DNA of 64,000 nucleotides from Zantedeschia hybrid cultivar (Eukaryota > Streptophyta > Magnoliopsida > Alismatales > Araceae): the NCBI GenBank assembly GCA_030544215.1, contig JARZZO010000001.1:40885670-40949669 (forward strand). The letters run 5' to 3'. The translations under genes were made by a program, and so were the position numbers. Shown in pieces: positions 22,193 to 33,976 of the stretch; the first letter of the stretch is position 1, and every line of letters starts with the position of its first letter. The notes beneath the pieces were generated by a model, which saw only the letters and a program-made list of their open reading frames with translations, did no database searches and was not told where the DNA came from.

Positions 22193-23514
22193 TGATGGAG
22201 GAGAGTTTCACTAGGCCCAAAAGGCACTAACGGGCCAGCCCATTGAGCTCCCTCTCCCTTGATCCCTGGACTTCGCTGGACAATGTGGCCTGCGGAGGAT
22301 GGCCCAAAAGTCAGAAGTTGTGGGGGAAACTCAAATCCAGACATGATCCTAATCAGGCCTCCCCTGCTAAGACAGGCCCACCCCTACTTCGATCAAAACC
22401 AAAGGTTCGAGGTCCTTGGTCGTGCGAACTCGTGCATGGAACTGGATTTCGGTATTTACCTTGGACAAGATTTTCCTGATTAGAATTGCCCCTTCATATA
22501 GGACCAATTACTATATAAGGACCCCGGGTCCAATCGGTAGGGATGGCAATGAGCTAAGTCGGGCTGAGCTTCGCTAAAGTCGAGCTTGACTCAAGAAAAA
22601 AATTTCGAGTTCGAGCCGAGCTCGAGCCCCAGTTCAAGCCCAAAGCCAAGCTCGAGCTCGGGCTCGAACCAAAAAAGTCGAACTCGAGCCAAGCTCGAGC
22701 CGGCTCGTTTGAATTTGGCCAAGTTAACTTTGTGGGCCCAAAACTGTTTCAATTTAAGGAGCTCATTAAATTGCATCAGCCCAAAACATACTCATTGAAG
22801 ATTTAATGAGCCATCTTAATTTGGACGGCCCAAAACGTGTAAACCGGTGAAGGAGGGTTGGTCTCCTTTATAGAGCAACCTGGGGAGTTGAAAACGAGTG
22901 CTGGCCAATGTGGGACTAAAAATCCTATAAGCATCCTTGGCGGGCAGGCCTACATGCTTGCGCACTGGCTTCGTCCAGCAGTTTAGTCCTACATCGCCTA
23001 CTTGAAAAAGTTTACATTCCATATAAGCTTCTCGTGTAGGAACTCCCTAACGTGTTTAGTTAGTGTTGTGGACTGCCTGACTAAATGGGAATGCATTTGG
23101 TTTCAAATAAACTTATGTTTTTATATGAGTCAGCTCGTGAGCTCACCGAGTCGAGCTTCGCCAAACTCGGGCTCGGCTTGTATAGGCAAACGAGCTGTCG
23201 CTTTTGACTCGGGCTTGGCTCATTTAGGCAAAGTAATCGAGCCGAGTCGAGCTTGACTCAAGTTGAGTTCAAGTAGCTCCGGCGGCTCGGCTCATTGCCA
23301 GTCCTACCAGCCGGTAAAGGCATATTTTTTAGAGCCCAAGCTAACTAGTCTTTCTCGCAACATTCTTAGCCTTCTGACTTAGGCATCGTAGGGAGCTCCT
23401 CTAGACTGCTGTCGGGAGCCCTCTAACGGTATTCTATTTTGCAGGGACCGATCGGCTTCGTCCCTCTAATCGAAGACGGAAGGTTTTGATCGTGGTGAAC
23501 GAGATCTCGACCCA
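22193..23514 (+). repeat. Tat-like gypsy LTR with a MITE inserted
   Basis: It starts TGATGGAG after a polypurine tract, has a TATA box CTATATAAGG (22511-22520), and near the end has CTTCTGACTTAGGCATCGTA (about 23371), a motif typical of Tat-type gypsy LTR ends. The right border is approximate: CTCGACCCA near 23514 is a guess. A 769-bp MITE interrupts it. Confidence 0.6.
22538..23306. mobile_element. hAT-like MITE with GAGCTCG-rich arms
   Basis: Terminal inverted repeats TAGGGATGGCAATGAGC (left) and its near complement on the right match at 15 of 17 positions. The flanks CCAATCGG and CCAGCCGG form an imperfect 8-bp target duplication, as expected for hAT. Both arms carry repeated TCGAGC/GCTCGA units in inverted orientation. 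There is no transposase. Confidence 0.8.
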
Positions 23515-26500
23515 TTATATACTTTTAATCAGAAAAGAAAGATAATTAGATAACCCAATACACAAGAACATGTGTTTTTCTTTTCAATAAAGTGAGTATC
23601 CTTATCTATATCATGTCCTTCTTACAACATCGGATAAGAAGGAATATTTCATATTTGTGATTAAGAAATGCATCCTTAATAGTACCATATGTCCTTCGTG
23701 AGCTCAGTCGCCACCACATGCTTGGGTATCACGGGAACGAACGCAGGGTTGTCTTTTAAACAACAACAGGAAAAAAGAAAAAAAGATATTTAATGAAACC
23801 TTGGAAGGGGGATGTCTTTGCTTGGCTTCTGTTTTGTGGAGATATACAAATGATCCCTTGGAAGCTTAGTGCCAAACCTTGGAAGGATATTGCAAGACAT
23901 AAAATGGGTCAAGAACAGCTAATTAAGAAGCTTCTGTTCCTTGTTAGCGAGACATAATTAATAATTAAAGTAATCCTTGCGTATTGGTTGAAGCCATTAA
24001 GTTGCATCCATAGCAAGTGTTTCCATGCTCCGACAGCCAAACGAGAGCTTGTCATGGCTTGTTGGTTGCGTGTTAACAAACAAAACCTTGCTTTGAGATT
24101 ATGATACATCCCTTTCTTCAAGAAATCTCTTATTCTCTCCGATATCGACTCTCTTGATGTCATCTTCGCCTCCCACATGACAAACAAAATGGCCCACATA
24201 GATGCTTACATTTCAAGTCTTTAGCCTTTTATTGGTACCAAATCCAATCATCTCAATTATGCACAGATCAGTTCTCCTTAGATTGCGGTGATACCTTGGT
24301 CTCCTTGGGAACATATGTATCCAACATTCTTTTTCATCGAAGAAGACCTTGCATTATTGGTCAGACTCAGGTCGAAGGACCCTTGGCTGTCATGGGTCAT
24401 CTGATCTTTTTCATGGGATTATATATGATTGTTCCAAGTGCTTGGTTAGCCTCTCAAGAGATGTCCATGTAGGGGACAGGCAGCTGGAAGCAGCCCCCAC
24501 CAACTTGGCAATAGAAAAGTCTCACAGAACACACTGCCCTTCCCAGTCCCAACACTAACATTATTCTCTCTGATCTTGTTATTTTTAAGTGCTGTATGAC
24601 CTGAACCTACATGTGACTAGGTTAGGTGCTGATGGAGACCAGATCAGTTGTCCCTTAACACCGGGGCATGGAGTAGTTGTGCTCTATCCACTAGGGTTGG
24701 ACTGGTGAGTGGAGTGGAGTAGCCAATGCCCCCCAAACCTTGATGAGGGAGTTCTGCACTGTGGTGCAGTATCTTTTATACTTAAAACCTATCACATGCA
24801 TGAAGTGTCACAATCTCATGGAGCAAGATTACTAACTAGCTAGGTTATATATACTAAGCCATCGTGTCTATTCATTGGTCAGGTTTAGTGCACCATAATA
24901 CGTTTTCTTTGCCCATTAGATTCTATAGTACAGGGTAGTGAGGTGAGTTCTCAACCCTTTAACGTGAGATGGGTTATTTATTTTGCTTTTACTGTGGTAT
25001 AAATTAAGGACTAGCTCTAGTTACATGTATGTTCACACTTGACTAGATAAATGTGAATCATGGAGGGAGTCCCACATGCTCTGCCCACCCTTCTTCACCC
25101 TAACAAGCAACTAAGAGAGAACGGGACAAAGGATCCAACATCATGGAGGGAATTAGGCCCCATCCCATTTAAAGAATCTTTTGTTCCAAACAGCTTTGTT
25201 TAATTTCTTGGTGTGCATGCATATTAATTTGCTTGATGTGTAGAGACTAGAGAGGCAAACAGTGTCCAATGTTGAGAGTGAAATCTCAGTACTGTTGATG
25301 GCCTCAGCTTGAGTTCTTTGTCTGACTTAGATGGACAAAACAAGATTCTCTAGATTTAAAATTGTAGTCCTTTATACGCATCCTCTCGCATTCACTGAGG
25401 ACAATGTCAATGCTTTTGGCTGTTTGTTCTTACCTTATCTTATTAAATGACGGAATTACCTCTATAATTGTGAGAGAGGTTGGAGTATTTTTCCTTTTTT
25501 TTAAGAGAAAAGGACGTATAATTTGGCCAATGGGGGTTGCTCAAGTTTTATGGAAGGACTACTTAAGAGGATCTGAACTGCTAAGAGGAGGAGACTAGAC
25601 CACCCCACATCTATATATTGTCTTGTCAAATGGCCGAACTTTTGATAGAGGGTGTCAAAAAGTCCTGTAATTGCAGAAGAAAAGGATGAGATTCTTCAGA
25701 AGTGGATAGGAGGTCAGAATCAGAATTACATATGCATGTACCTCAAAGTCCCCACGGGAATCTAAAATTCGGTGATTAGTCGATTTCGGAGCTCATATAT
25801 AGTCTGTCCCCCAGGAATCTCCTCTGTCAACAGGCAATCAGAAATACCGGGTGGGGTCCTCATATATGTTCTTTCACTTTGATGATGGGATGGCTCATTC
25901 AAGATTTATGTCGGAATGTTTATGCTAAAATAAGAGACATTTTTTTCTTTTTAAACTAATACTGAAATAAGACGGAATAAGTAGTTCTGCTATTTTAGCC
26001 GAATGATTTAACAATTCATCTGACCTCCAAATAAAAAATAATAATTCTGAGCTATCAAAATCAGTAAGGCTTATTCATGAAACAGCCCATCTAATTTCCA
26101 ACTTATCAAAGTATCAAAATAGCCTAAAACATCTGTTTGGTTTGATGTAAAACATCGAGTTTAAGAATTTGATTTTTTCGTAAAAATAAGATTTCTGATT
26201 TATAAGTTATTAGATTTTAAAATTTTAGACACTAGTTCAATAGTGTTAGACTGAAAACTGAAGTCAGAGAAAAGAGTACTACATAGATCAGCATGATTAT
26301 GAAATCTAGTAAATTACGGCAAATATCCCAAATGCAAGAAAACGTCATAAAATTATTCATGGCACTCCGAACATAAGGAAAATAAAGTTTTACAATATTT
26401 TTTTCCAAACGACCATCAAATATAAATGTAAGGCAATATGCTGTGCTTTCTTTTTTTAGGGTTATTTAGGAGAGCTTTACTGCAATGACAAAATTATGAC

Positions 26501-27128
26501 TTTAAGAAGGTTGCAGGTATCTTTATCCTCTTTCTCTTTCTTTCTATCTCTCTTTCTATTTCTTTGGCATGTCATGCAACAGTCAAAAGAACTTCTTTTT
26601 ATAGAGACATTTTTGTCTAAGTGAGGAAGAAATCTTCGTCACAAGCTGAATGAAAGTGAATCTTAGGCATCTTTTCATTTTTAACTTAAAGATATTATTA
26701 AAAATAATACAAAAAATAAGACTAACAGTTCCACAAATAAATTCTTAAAAAGACTATTTTTGTGAAAATATTTTTAATCTAAATGATAAATTTTGAGGAT
26801 TTTGTATATATAAACCATATAAACTTCCATATTTGTACGTACAATCCCACATATTATTATAAATATCCGTAACATCCTTTAAAAAGTTGCAGTTATACGT
26901 TTTCTATCAAAATATTTTGAACTCCAACTAAATATGTCAAAAACATTCAAATACTTTTACATATACATCTGTAAATTCATCATAAGTGTGCATACATACC
27001 GTTGAATTCGCTAGATCTCACAAAATCTTTCAAACATATTCAATTGGAGTTTATAGCATTTTGACTCAAGAGTATACGTCACGACTAGTTATAAGGATGT
27101 GTGGGAGTTAGCAGCGTAGACATAGAGA
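23515..27128. other. Intergenic region, no gene recognised
   Basis: AT-rich and mixed sequence with short open frames (for example 23909-24199 minus and 24349-24558 plus) that lack known domains or coding texture. A small (TC/TTTC)n tract lies near 26525-26570. I see no supported feature. Confidence 0.5.
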
Positions 27129-27164
27129 TTTTTTTTTTTTTTTTTTTTTTTGGGGGGGGGGGGG
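27129..27164. repeat. Homopolymer switch, T23 followed by G13
   Basis: A run of about 23 T is followed directly by 13 G. It may be a real slippage tract or a sequencing or consensus artefact. Confidence 0.85.
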
Positions 27165-30100
27165 TGATTAAATTTTTTATTTTACATTAAAATTTAAAAA
27201 TAAAATAATTTACAAAGTTAATAAATTTATTTTAATGTCTACAAAATAATAAACTCGTCGTCAGAAGGTCATTACTTGTAAATTCACATTTTTAAATTGA
27301 TATTTTATAGCAAAAGACTTTCGGGTCATGCTACTATGTAGATCAAATATAACATATTTCTTAAATTTGTTATGTTGCAACAGACAAATCAAATATTTTT
27401 GAAATTATTTCTTAGGTAAGCCTATTATTTTTATGAAATAACAAGAAAGTAAAATAAAAATATTCTAATTTCTCAACTGCACTTAACATCTTGGAACAAG
27501 GATATTTTCTCTTCCGTCAATACAGTTGCAAAATAATGTGGGGGTGCGGGCATTCTCTTACTTGGGAAGATTTAAATCTACACACCTTCATTAGTAAACA
27601 TTTTAAAACAGATAAGATTCCAAGTTAGGGCAAAGGAGGAGAAAAATTGAAGGTGATACATAGTGAGGAAAGATTACGTAACAACGTGAGAGATTACATA
27701 ACAACCTGATTCCTCATTAATATTGGAAGAGTAAGAGGTGAGATAGATTAGGTAACTTTTCTAATTACCAATTGTAATGGGAGGGGGCCCGTATTAAGAA
27801 AGTTTTCATGCGGAAACCTCATATGTTAAACTTCTCCATTATTCCTGATTTTTTTTGGAGGGTGCGTCATACAAATATAATACTTTATAAGAGCATATGT
27901 AAGAAAACTTTAAATTTTTTGAACTTTTTTACTTTTCAGTCCCTATAATCTTTAGATGATATAAGTTTATTCAATCTTTATTAATCCCTTCAATTATTTA
28001 GAACATCTTTAAAAAGTTCTTCAATACTTTCTAAAAAGACCTTTCTTAAAGATGATTCAAAGATTATGAAAAGTTTTAAGAAATATAAAAATCATAAAAA
28101 ATTATAAAAAGTATTAAAAGATTGCATGAACTGAAACGTAAAAATCCCACTTTTATAACAACCCTGATCCCTGGTTATTGCCGCACGCTCGCAAGCACCT
28201 GCCGGGAAACAGGCGCGTGTGCGGCATCGGCTGCAGCGACGGCACGGAGGAGGTGGCCTGGTGCAGGTTTTTAAATGCCATTTAATACGCATCCGAACGG
28301 ATCCCATTCTTTTCTTTCTTTTCTATATTTATTTATATCTCTAAAGTCTGAAGACTCTGAACCTCTCTGTTCATTCCGCCAACCATGCATGGCCAGGCAA
28401 CCCCCCTTATAAAAGTCAAGAATTTTAAAAAAAATAGCGTTCTCCATCATTTTGCTTTTGTGGTAATCAACTTTAAGAACATAATTAAAGTTATAATTAT
28501 ATTTTAACGATAAAATATATAGTGTATTTATGAAAAAACCCCTCTAAAGTTGATTATATAGCCCCTTGAATTGGTATAAGGCACCAGAATGTTACAAAAA
28601 GCCTTTGAGAGCATTACAAAGAAAGCTCCTCCAAAGGGTTTTTCTTGAGATTGCAGGGGCTCATTTGTAAATAGTCGCATTAGGAGAAACTATTTATAAT
28701 ATCGAAAGTTATAGAGAGTTGAAGATGAAAAAGTCCATATTAAATGTATCTTATGTTTAAGATTTTTAGATCTGACTTCTTAGAATCTATCTCAATTTAA
28801 AGGGTTTTTGTAAAAATTAGTCCTTGGAAGATTCTATATTTTTAGATAACTCCTTGTATGTTTCATAGGTGTGTATAATCCCTAGTGTATTTGCATATAA
28901 CCCCCTTAACTAAGTATGTTTAATTTGAATTCCACATGAATTAAAACATTGTTACCTTGCATAGGATATGAAGCTATTAAATGTTATATTATAAACACCT
29001 CACAAGAAAATCATATAAACATTCACCTGTAAGCTTGTTGCATATTTTAGCATTGAAAGAGTTATTTCAATTTTTACGTAGAGTAAAAATATTTTAAATC
29101 AAGTAAAATTCAAAACAAACTATGCAGTTAAGGGATTTATATGCAAATATTACTATAATTAAGGAGGTTATATGCAAATATAAATTATGTAAGGGTTACT
29201 TACGATACGGAATCTTTTAGGAGATTATTTGCAAAGACCCGTAATTTGAAGCTTCTTATTTATTTATAACCACCCGTGATGTCATATTTTTTGGGTGAAC
29301 CTGGTAAAAAATTAGAAATAAATCTTTCGGATTTTTGGACAAAACACATGGAAGGTGTTTCTATCAAATAAATATGCAACTTTAAAATCAAATAAACATG
29401 CAACTTTAAGGCATTATAAATACTTACCAGATTATCTCTAAACATAACGAATTATAAAAAGGTAATTTTTAAAAACCTCTTTAAAATTCTAAAGAATTTT
29501 AACGATTCCCTAAAGAATCTTGTATATGTAAAAAAAAATTCCTTATAACGTATGTATATGCTAAAAATTTCCTAATCTTTCATCTTACTTTAGAATGAGC
29601 TCTCCGATATGAGTAATGCTAGACTTGATGATATGAAGTTCTCTATTCATACAACAGCCATATAAAGACTTTTTTTTTTTTTTTGGTCAGATACAAATTT
29701 TACAGGTCAGTTTCAATATTATGAGATTTTTCTAGAGAATTGTTTGCTAAAATCTCAAAATTTAAAATTAAATTATATAATTAAAAACTCTTAAAATAAA
29801 ATAATTTGACACAAAAACCGTGCATCAGGGAGTGGAGCGCATTGTCGTTGTTGTTAACTCCACCAGCTCCATGACTTTGCGAATCCCATTCCTAGGTGCA
29901 GCGTGCTCTGCACAAAAGGGATTACACAGAGTTTCTGTCAAATGCAAAACTTATGTAAAGTTTTTTAAGTTAGATTAAAGAGATTTAAAAAATAAAAATA
30001 AATTTTATTTTTAAATTGTTTAAAAATAAAGAAATAATGTCCTACAGGATCTTATATGTGCAAAAAACTCCATATAAAAATGCCTGTATACTAAAAACTG

Positions 30101-32874
30101 TACAGACTTTCATCTTTATTCTAAAGTAAGCCCTGATGTGAGTAATGGTACATCTGACGAAGTATAATTCTGTATTTATACGATGAATGTACAGAGGATT
30201 CTTAGACTACATGCATTGTACAAGTGGTCGAGCTTTTGCAAATAAACCCCCCTAAAAGATTGTATACTTAGATAACGCTCTATATGATTTGCATTTGCAC
30301 ATAATCTCTTAATTTTTTAACAAAATTAATAAATAATTCTTAAAAGATTTTATATTCGTAGATAACCTTATATAAGATATATATTTACATGTTGCTCCTT
30401 AATTATGATACGCGCGACATTATTCAAATACCTTCATAAGAAAAATCGCATAGACATCACTCGCGAACTTGTCGTAATGGAACATTATAAGTTTATTTAG
30501 CAGAAAGAATATCGTTATTTACAAATGATCAGGATTCGCATTTAATAGCCTTTACATGATTTATATAAAATAATAATATTTTAACTAAGGTGAATTCAAA
30601 ATAAACATTCCGGTTAAAGGGGCTATACTCAAATACGGGGGAGGGGGGTTTCACAAATATGAAATCGTTTAGGAGATTATTTACAAAAACTCCTAATTTT
30701 TTAAAAGTTATCCAACTAAAATCTAAAATTATAAAGTTAAAAAGTATAAGTAATTAAAAACTCTTAAAGCAGAGAACAGGATAATTGGACACAAACCGTG
30801 TATCAGGATCCCGTGTCGGTGCTGTTACTCGTGTCCCCCCGTGCCCCCGCTGCCGCAGGTGCGAAGCCGCGTCTTTTCCTATATTCTTGGTGTTTTTACC
30901 AAAGTTTCAGCACCGACATGAAATAAACTCGACCAATAGTAACACGCCACGACCAAATACCTAGAAATTTATTGGTGAGGCGAAGTGAACCCGGAGCAAA
31001 GCATACTGTAGCCCAGGACGAAGCGCATGCAGCGGGGCAGCACGCAGGACGGGGGGCGCAATGATGACAGGCGGAGGTGGACGGGAGTGAAACCCGGAAA
31101 ACTAAAGCCATCACTCACCACCACCTTTTTTTTTTTTTTTTTTTTTGACATCACTCACCACCACCTTCACGCCCCTCTTATTTCACCTCCCTCATCTCTT
31201 TATTTCACCTCCCTCTATCTCTCTCTCGTTATTAATTATAATATTATAATAAATAATAAACTGCTGCATTATTATTATGGGCATGGGAAATGTTAACCAT
31301 TGGCTTAAGTCCAGACCCGTACGGCCCTTTACAACACTACCCTCCACTTCAGAGACCTGTATACCCTCTGATGTATCTGCCCTCCCGAGCGCGTAAAGTT
31401 CCTTTCTACCCCTCGCTCTTGTCTTAAATCGCAAACAAGTCCTCAGTTTTCTCTTGTCGCCCTGCGGAGTCCCGACAAGTCGACAGGAGCCGTTTGGGGA
31501 GGGGAAGAAAGAATTAAAATCCTCACCAACACCTCCACCCTCCTACTGCGGTCACTGGGAGAGAAGTAAAAGACGACGCGGTAAGAAGAATAAAACAACA
31601 GTGTTACAGCAGTGACACTACACAAGAAAGGGCTCCCACTTACCACCCCTCATCATGCTATTCCACTTAATTCCTCCTCATCATCCGCTCTTCTTACCTT
31701 CTTCGCACCCGCTTCCTCGTGCTCTCCGCCACCCGTCGCATGGGGGGTGCCCCACGGTCAATGCTTCCTCTCCTCTGCACGAGATACCCGCCCCGGCCCC
31801 ACCCTCTCTCTCTCTCTCCCCTGTCATATATACCACGTCGCGGCAGACCTTTACCTCTGCCGTCAGTCGTATCCTTCTCTTCCCTGGGGCACCGTTCGCA
31901 TCACAAACCCTACAGTAGCCACTGCTGCGTCTCCCTCGTTGTACTGTTATTAGAATCTGCATATATAATTATTAGTCGAGGGGTTTTGAAGAGCCTTAAC
32001 TCAGGTGTTAAGAAATAGAATTGTAACAAGAAACGCTCAGCTGCACTTGTGCCATCCAAACTCTTGAAGGCATGATTTTATTTATTTTTGAACCGAATCA
32101 GACGCTAGCACCCCAAGGTAGCCGTCTGATCAAATCAAACGGATAGTACATTGACTGCGCCAGTCAAACTCAATTGTAATTAGCACGAGTTTGGGTAGCC
32201 TCAGATCAACGATGTCTGCTGTTAAATTGAAACCCACATTTATTCTATCCCTTTATCAAATATGTGTTAAAAAAAAGTTAGCAAATTAAGGAGAAGGGAA
32301 AGGGGACACATCCCCAAGACACCCTTCTAGCCACTTCAGGTCATTCAGCGGAATCATAGGTCATTTATACATGAAGCATGTAACCCGGGCACGACTCTGT
32401 TTTGTCATACACAGCTCCTGCGTGTCTGCTGCGTCCCCCTCTCTTTTCTCCACAGTGCTTTCATCTCTCCCCACCAGACCAAGGGGAGACCTTTCTCGGG
32501 TTGAGGTCGCGCTAGTGGCTATGCGAACGCTTTCGGATGCCCACGTACTGTCCTCCAACGACATGGCTTGCTGTGCACTTTTCTGACCTGGGGGAGCGGA
32601 GAGGAGGAACTTATGGCTTCCCTCTTGCCCTCAATGCCCCTATCCAATCCGCATGGTAATATTCCTGTCCGAATCCAAGGACCACCTGACGCGCCTTCGG
32701 ATGGTGAAAAGAACCAGGATTGGAGAGGATGGATCCCAGTGTCACATATCTATCATACATGTAAGACCGGTAACACATGTGCGTGGAGGAAGGTAGACAC
32801 GCCATGCGTGGTGCGGAATGTTTCTCCTTTTTATTAAAGAGATGGAGAAATTTTCGGAAAAAAAAAGAGTTTTT

Positions 32875-32938
<64 letters not shown>

Positions 32939-33400
32939 AAAAACACCGTAATTGTACGTATACCCTCAATTTTCACATATTATCATCAATACTCTTGCAA
33001 TCTTCAAAATATTCCATTTATACTCCTCTCGTCAAACTTAGGTTAATTTCAACGAAATATATTAAAAATATTGCATAAATCATGATATCCTTGGAGATAT
33101 TGAGAGTACAAAATGCAAGGTTTTAATATATTGAAGGATATATATACAAAATATTAGTAAATTTAAAGATATTTATGTCAAATCATTAAATTGAGAGATA
33201 TAAAATGTAATATTTTGAAGATTGTAAGGATTTGATGATAATATGTGAGAATTAGAGGTATAGATGCAAATACGTTATTTTTAAGGGATACATACGTAAA
33301 AAACCCTTCAAACCTACTCCCTTCGCTCTCTCTACAAAAACCCTTCTAACTTTTTCGCCACACGAGAAAACCGTACTTGCAAGCAACAGGGCTGTGGAGA
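27165..33400. other. AT-rich intergenic region with a degenerate local duplication
   Basis: No coding gene is recognised. Blocks at about 29216-29850 and 30030-30830 share diverged segments in altered order: a TTAGGAGATTATTTRCAAA block, a GAGTAATG block after a CATCTT tract, and an ACACAAAAACCGTGCATCAGG-type block (29811 and 30789). GC-rich islets at 28170-28260 and 30815-30880 contain only short frames. T-rich (31125-31146) and CT-rich (31790-31820) tracts occur. Overlapping short frames at 31600-31960 are low complexity. Confidence 0.5.
32878..32935. repeat. (AT)n microsatellite
   Basis: About 29 AT dinucleotides without interruption, about 1 kb upstream of the HIPP start codon. Confidence 0.95.
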
Positions 33401-33507
33401 GAGAGAGAGAGGACAGAGGCGTCCTCCTTCCTGTCAAGTCACTGTTGAGCTCTCTTATTAATTAATTATTAAAAATCTGATTTTTCCTCACTTTTTTCGC
33501 TGCTTAG

Positions 33508-33535
33508 ATATATAATATATATATATATATATGTC
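33508..33535 (+). promoter_or_regulatory. TA-rich tract, possible TATA region of the HIPP gene
   Basis: ATATATAATATATATATATA lies about 450 bp upstream of the ATG and is followed by a pyrimidine- and purine-rich leader. A TATA-box role is inferred from position only. Confidence 0.35.
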
Positions 33536-33715
33536 AAATCACATCACCACACAACAACCTCCCCCTTCTCTTTCTGATCATCTCTCGAATCAGAGCTGTT
33601 TTTGTTTTGGCCGTTGGATGGCTTTTCACAGGCGAAGGTGGCAGGCGCCCTGCCCTTTTTTAACGTTTCCCCCGAGCTCGCCGTGAGGAACACACCCATG
33701 TGGGTGTTCGATATA

Positions 33716-33774
33716 TGAGAGAGAGAGAGAGGAGAGGAAGAGAGAGAGGAGAGGAAGAGAGAGAGAGAGAGAGA
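33716..33774 (+). repeat. (GA)n tract in the HIPP 5' region
   Basis: Two GA runs separated by GGAGAGGAAG motifs. GA/CT repeats near start sites are common in plant 5' untranslated regions and bind BBR/BPC factors in known cases. Any regulatory role here is inference. A GGCAGC triplet repeat (33942-33959) lies just before the start codon. Confidence 0.75.
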
Positions 33775-33976
33775 ATCTAGCGAAGAAGAAGGAGCCTCCC
33801 ATGCAAACCCTTTTTCACTTCTCACCACCAGCTGGGCCTCTGAAGTGGTGGTGGTAGTGGTGGTGCCGGTGTTACTCCCTCCCCCCCCTTTGCAGAGAGA
33901 TTTTTCCCTTTTGTTTTTTTTGTTTGTTTTCTCAAACACAGGCAGCGGCAGCGGCAGCGGCCAACAGGCAGTGGAA

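Noticed and set aside
31612..32018. Small host gene suggested by overlapping frames of 80-113 aa
   Set aside because: The frames overlap on several phases and both strands, are Pro/Ser/Leu-rich from CT-rich sequence, and show no domain or splice pattern.
32777..33078. Frames with long (YI)n runs
   Set aside because: They simply translate the (AT)n microsatellite.
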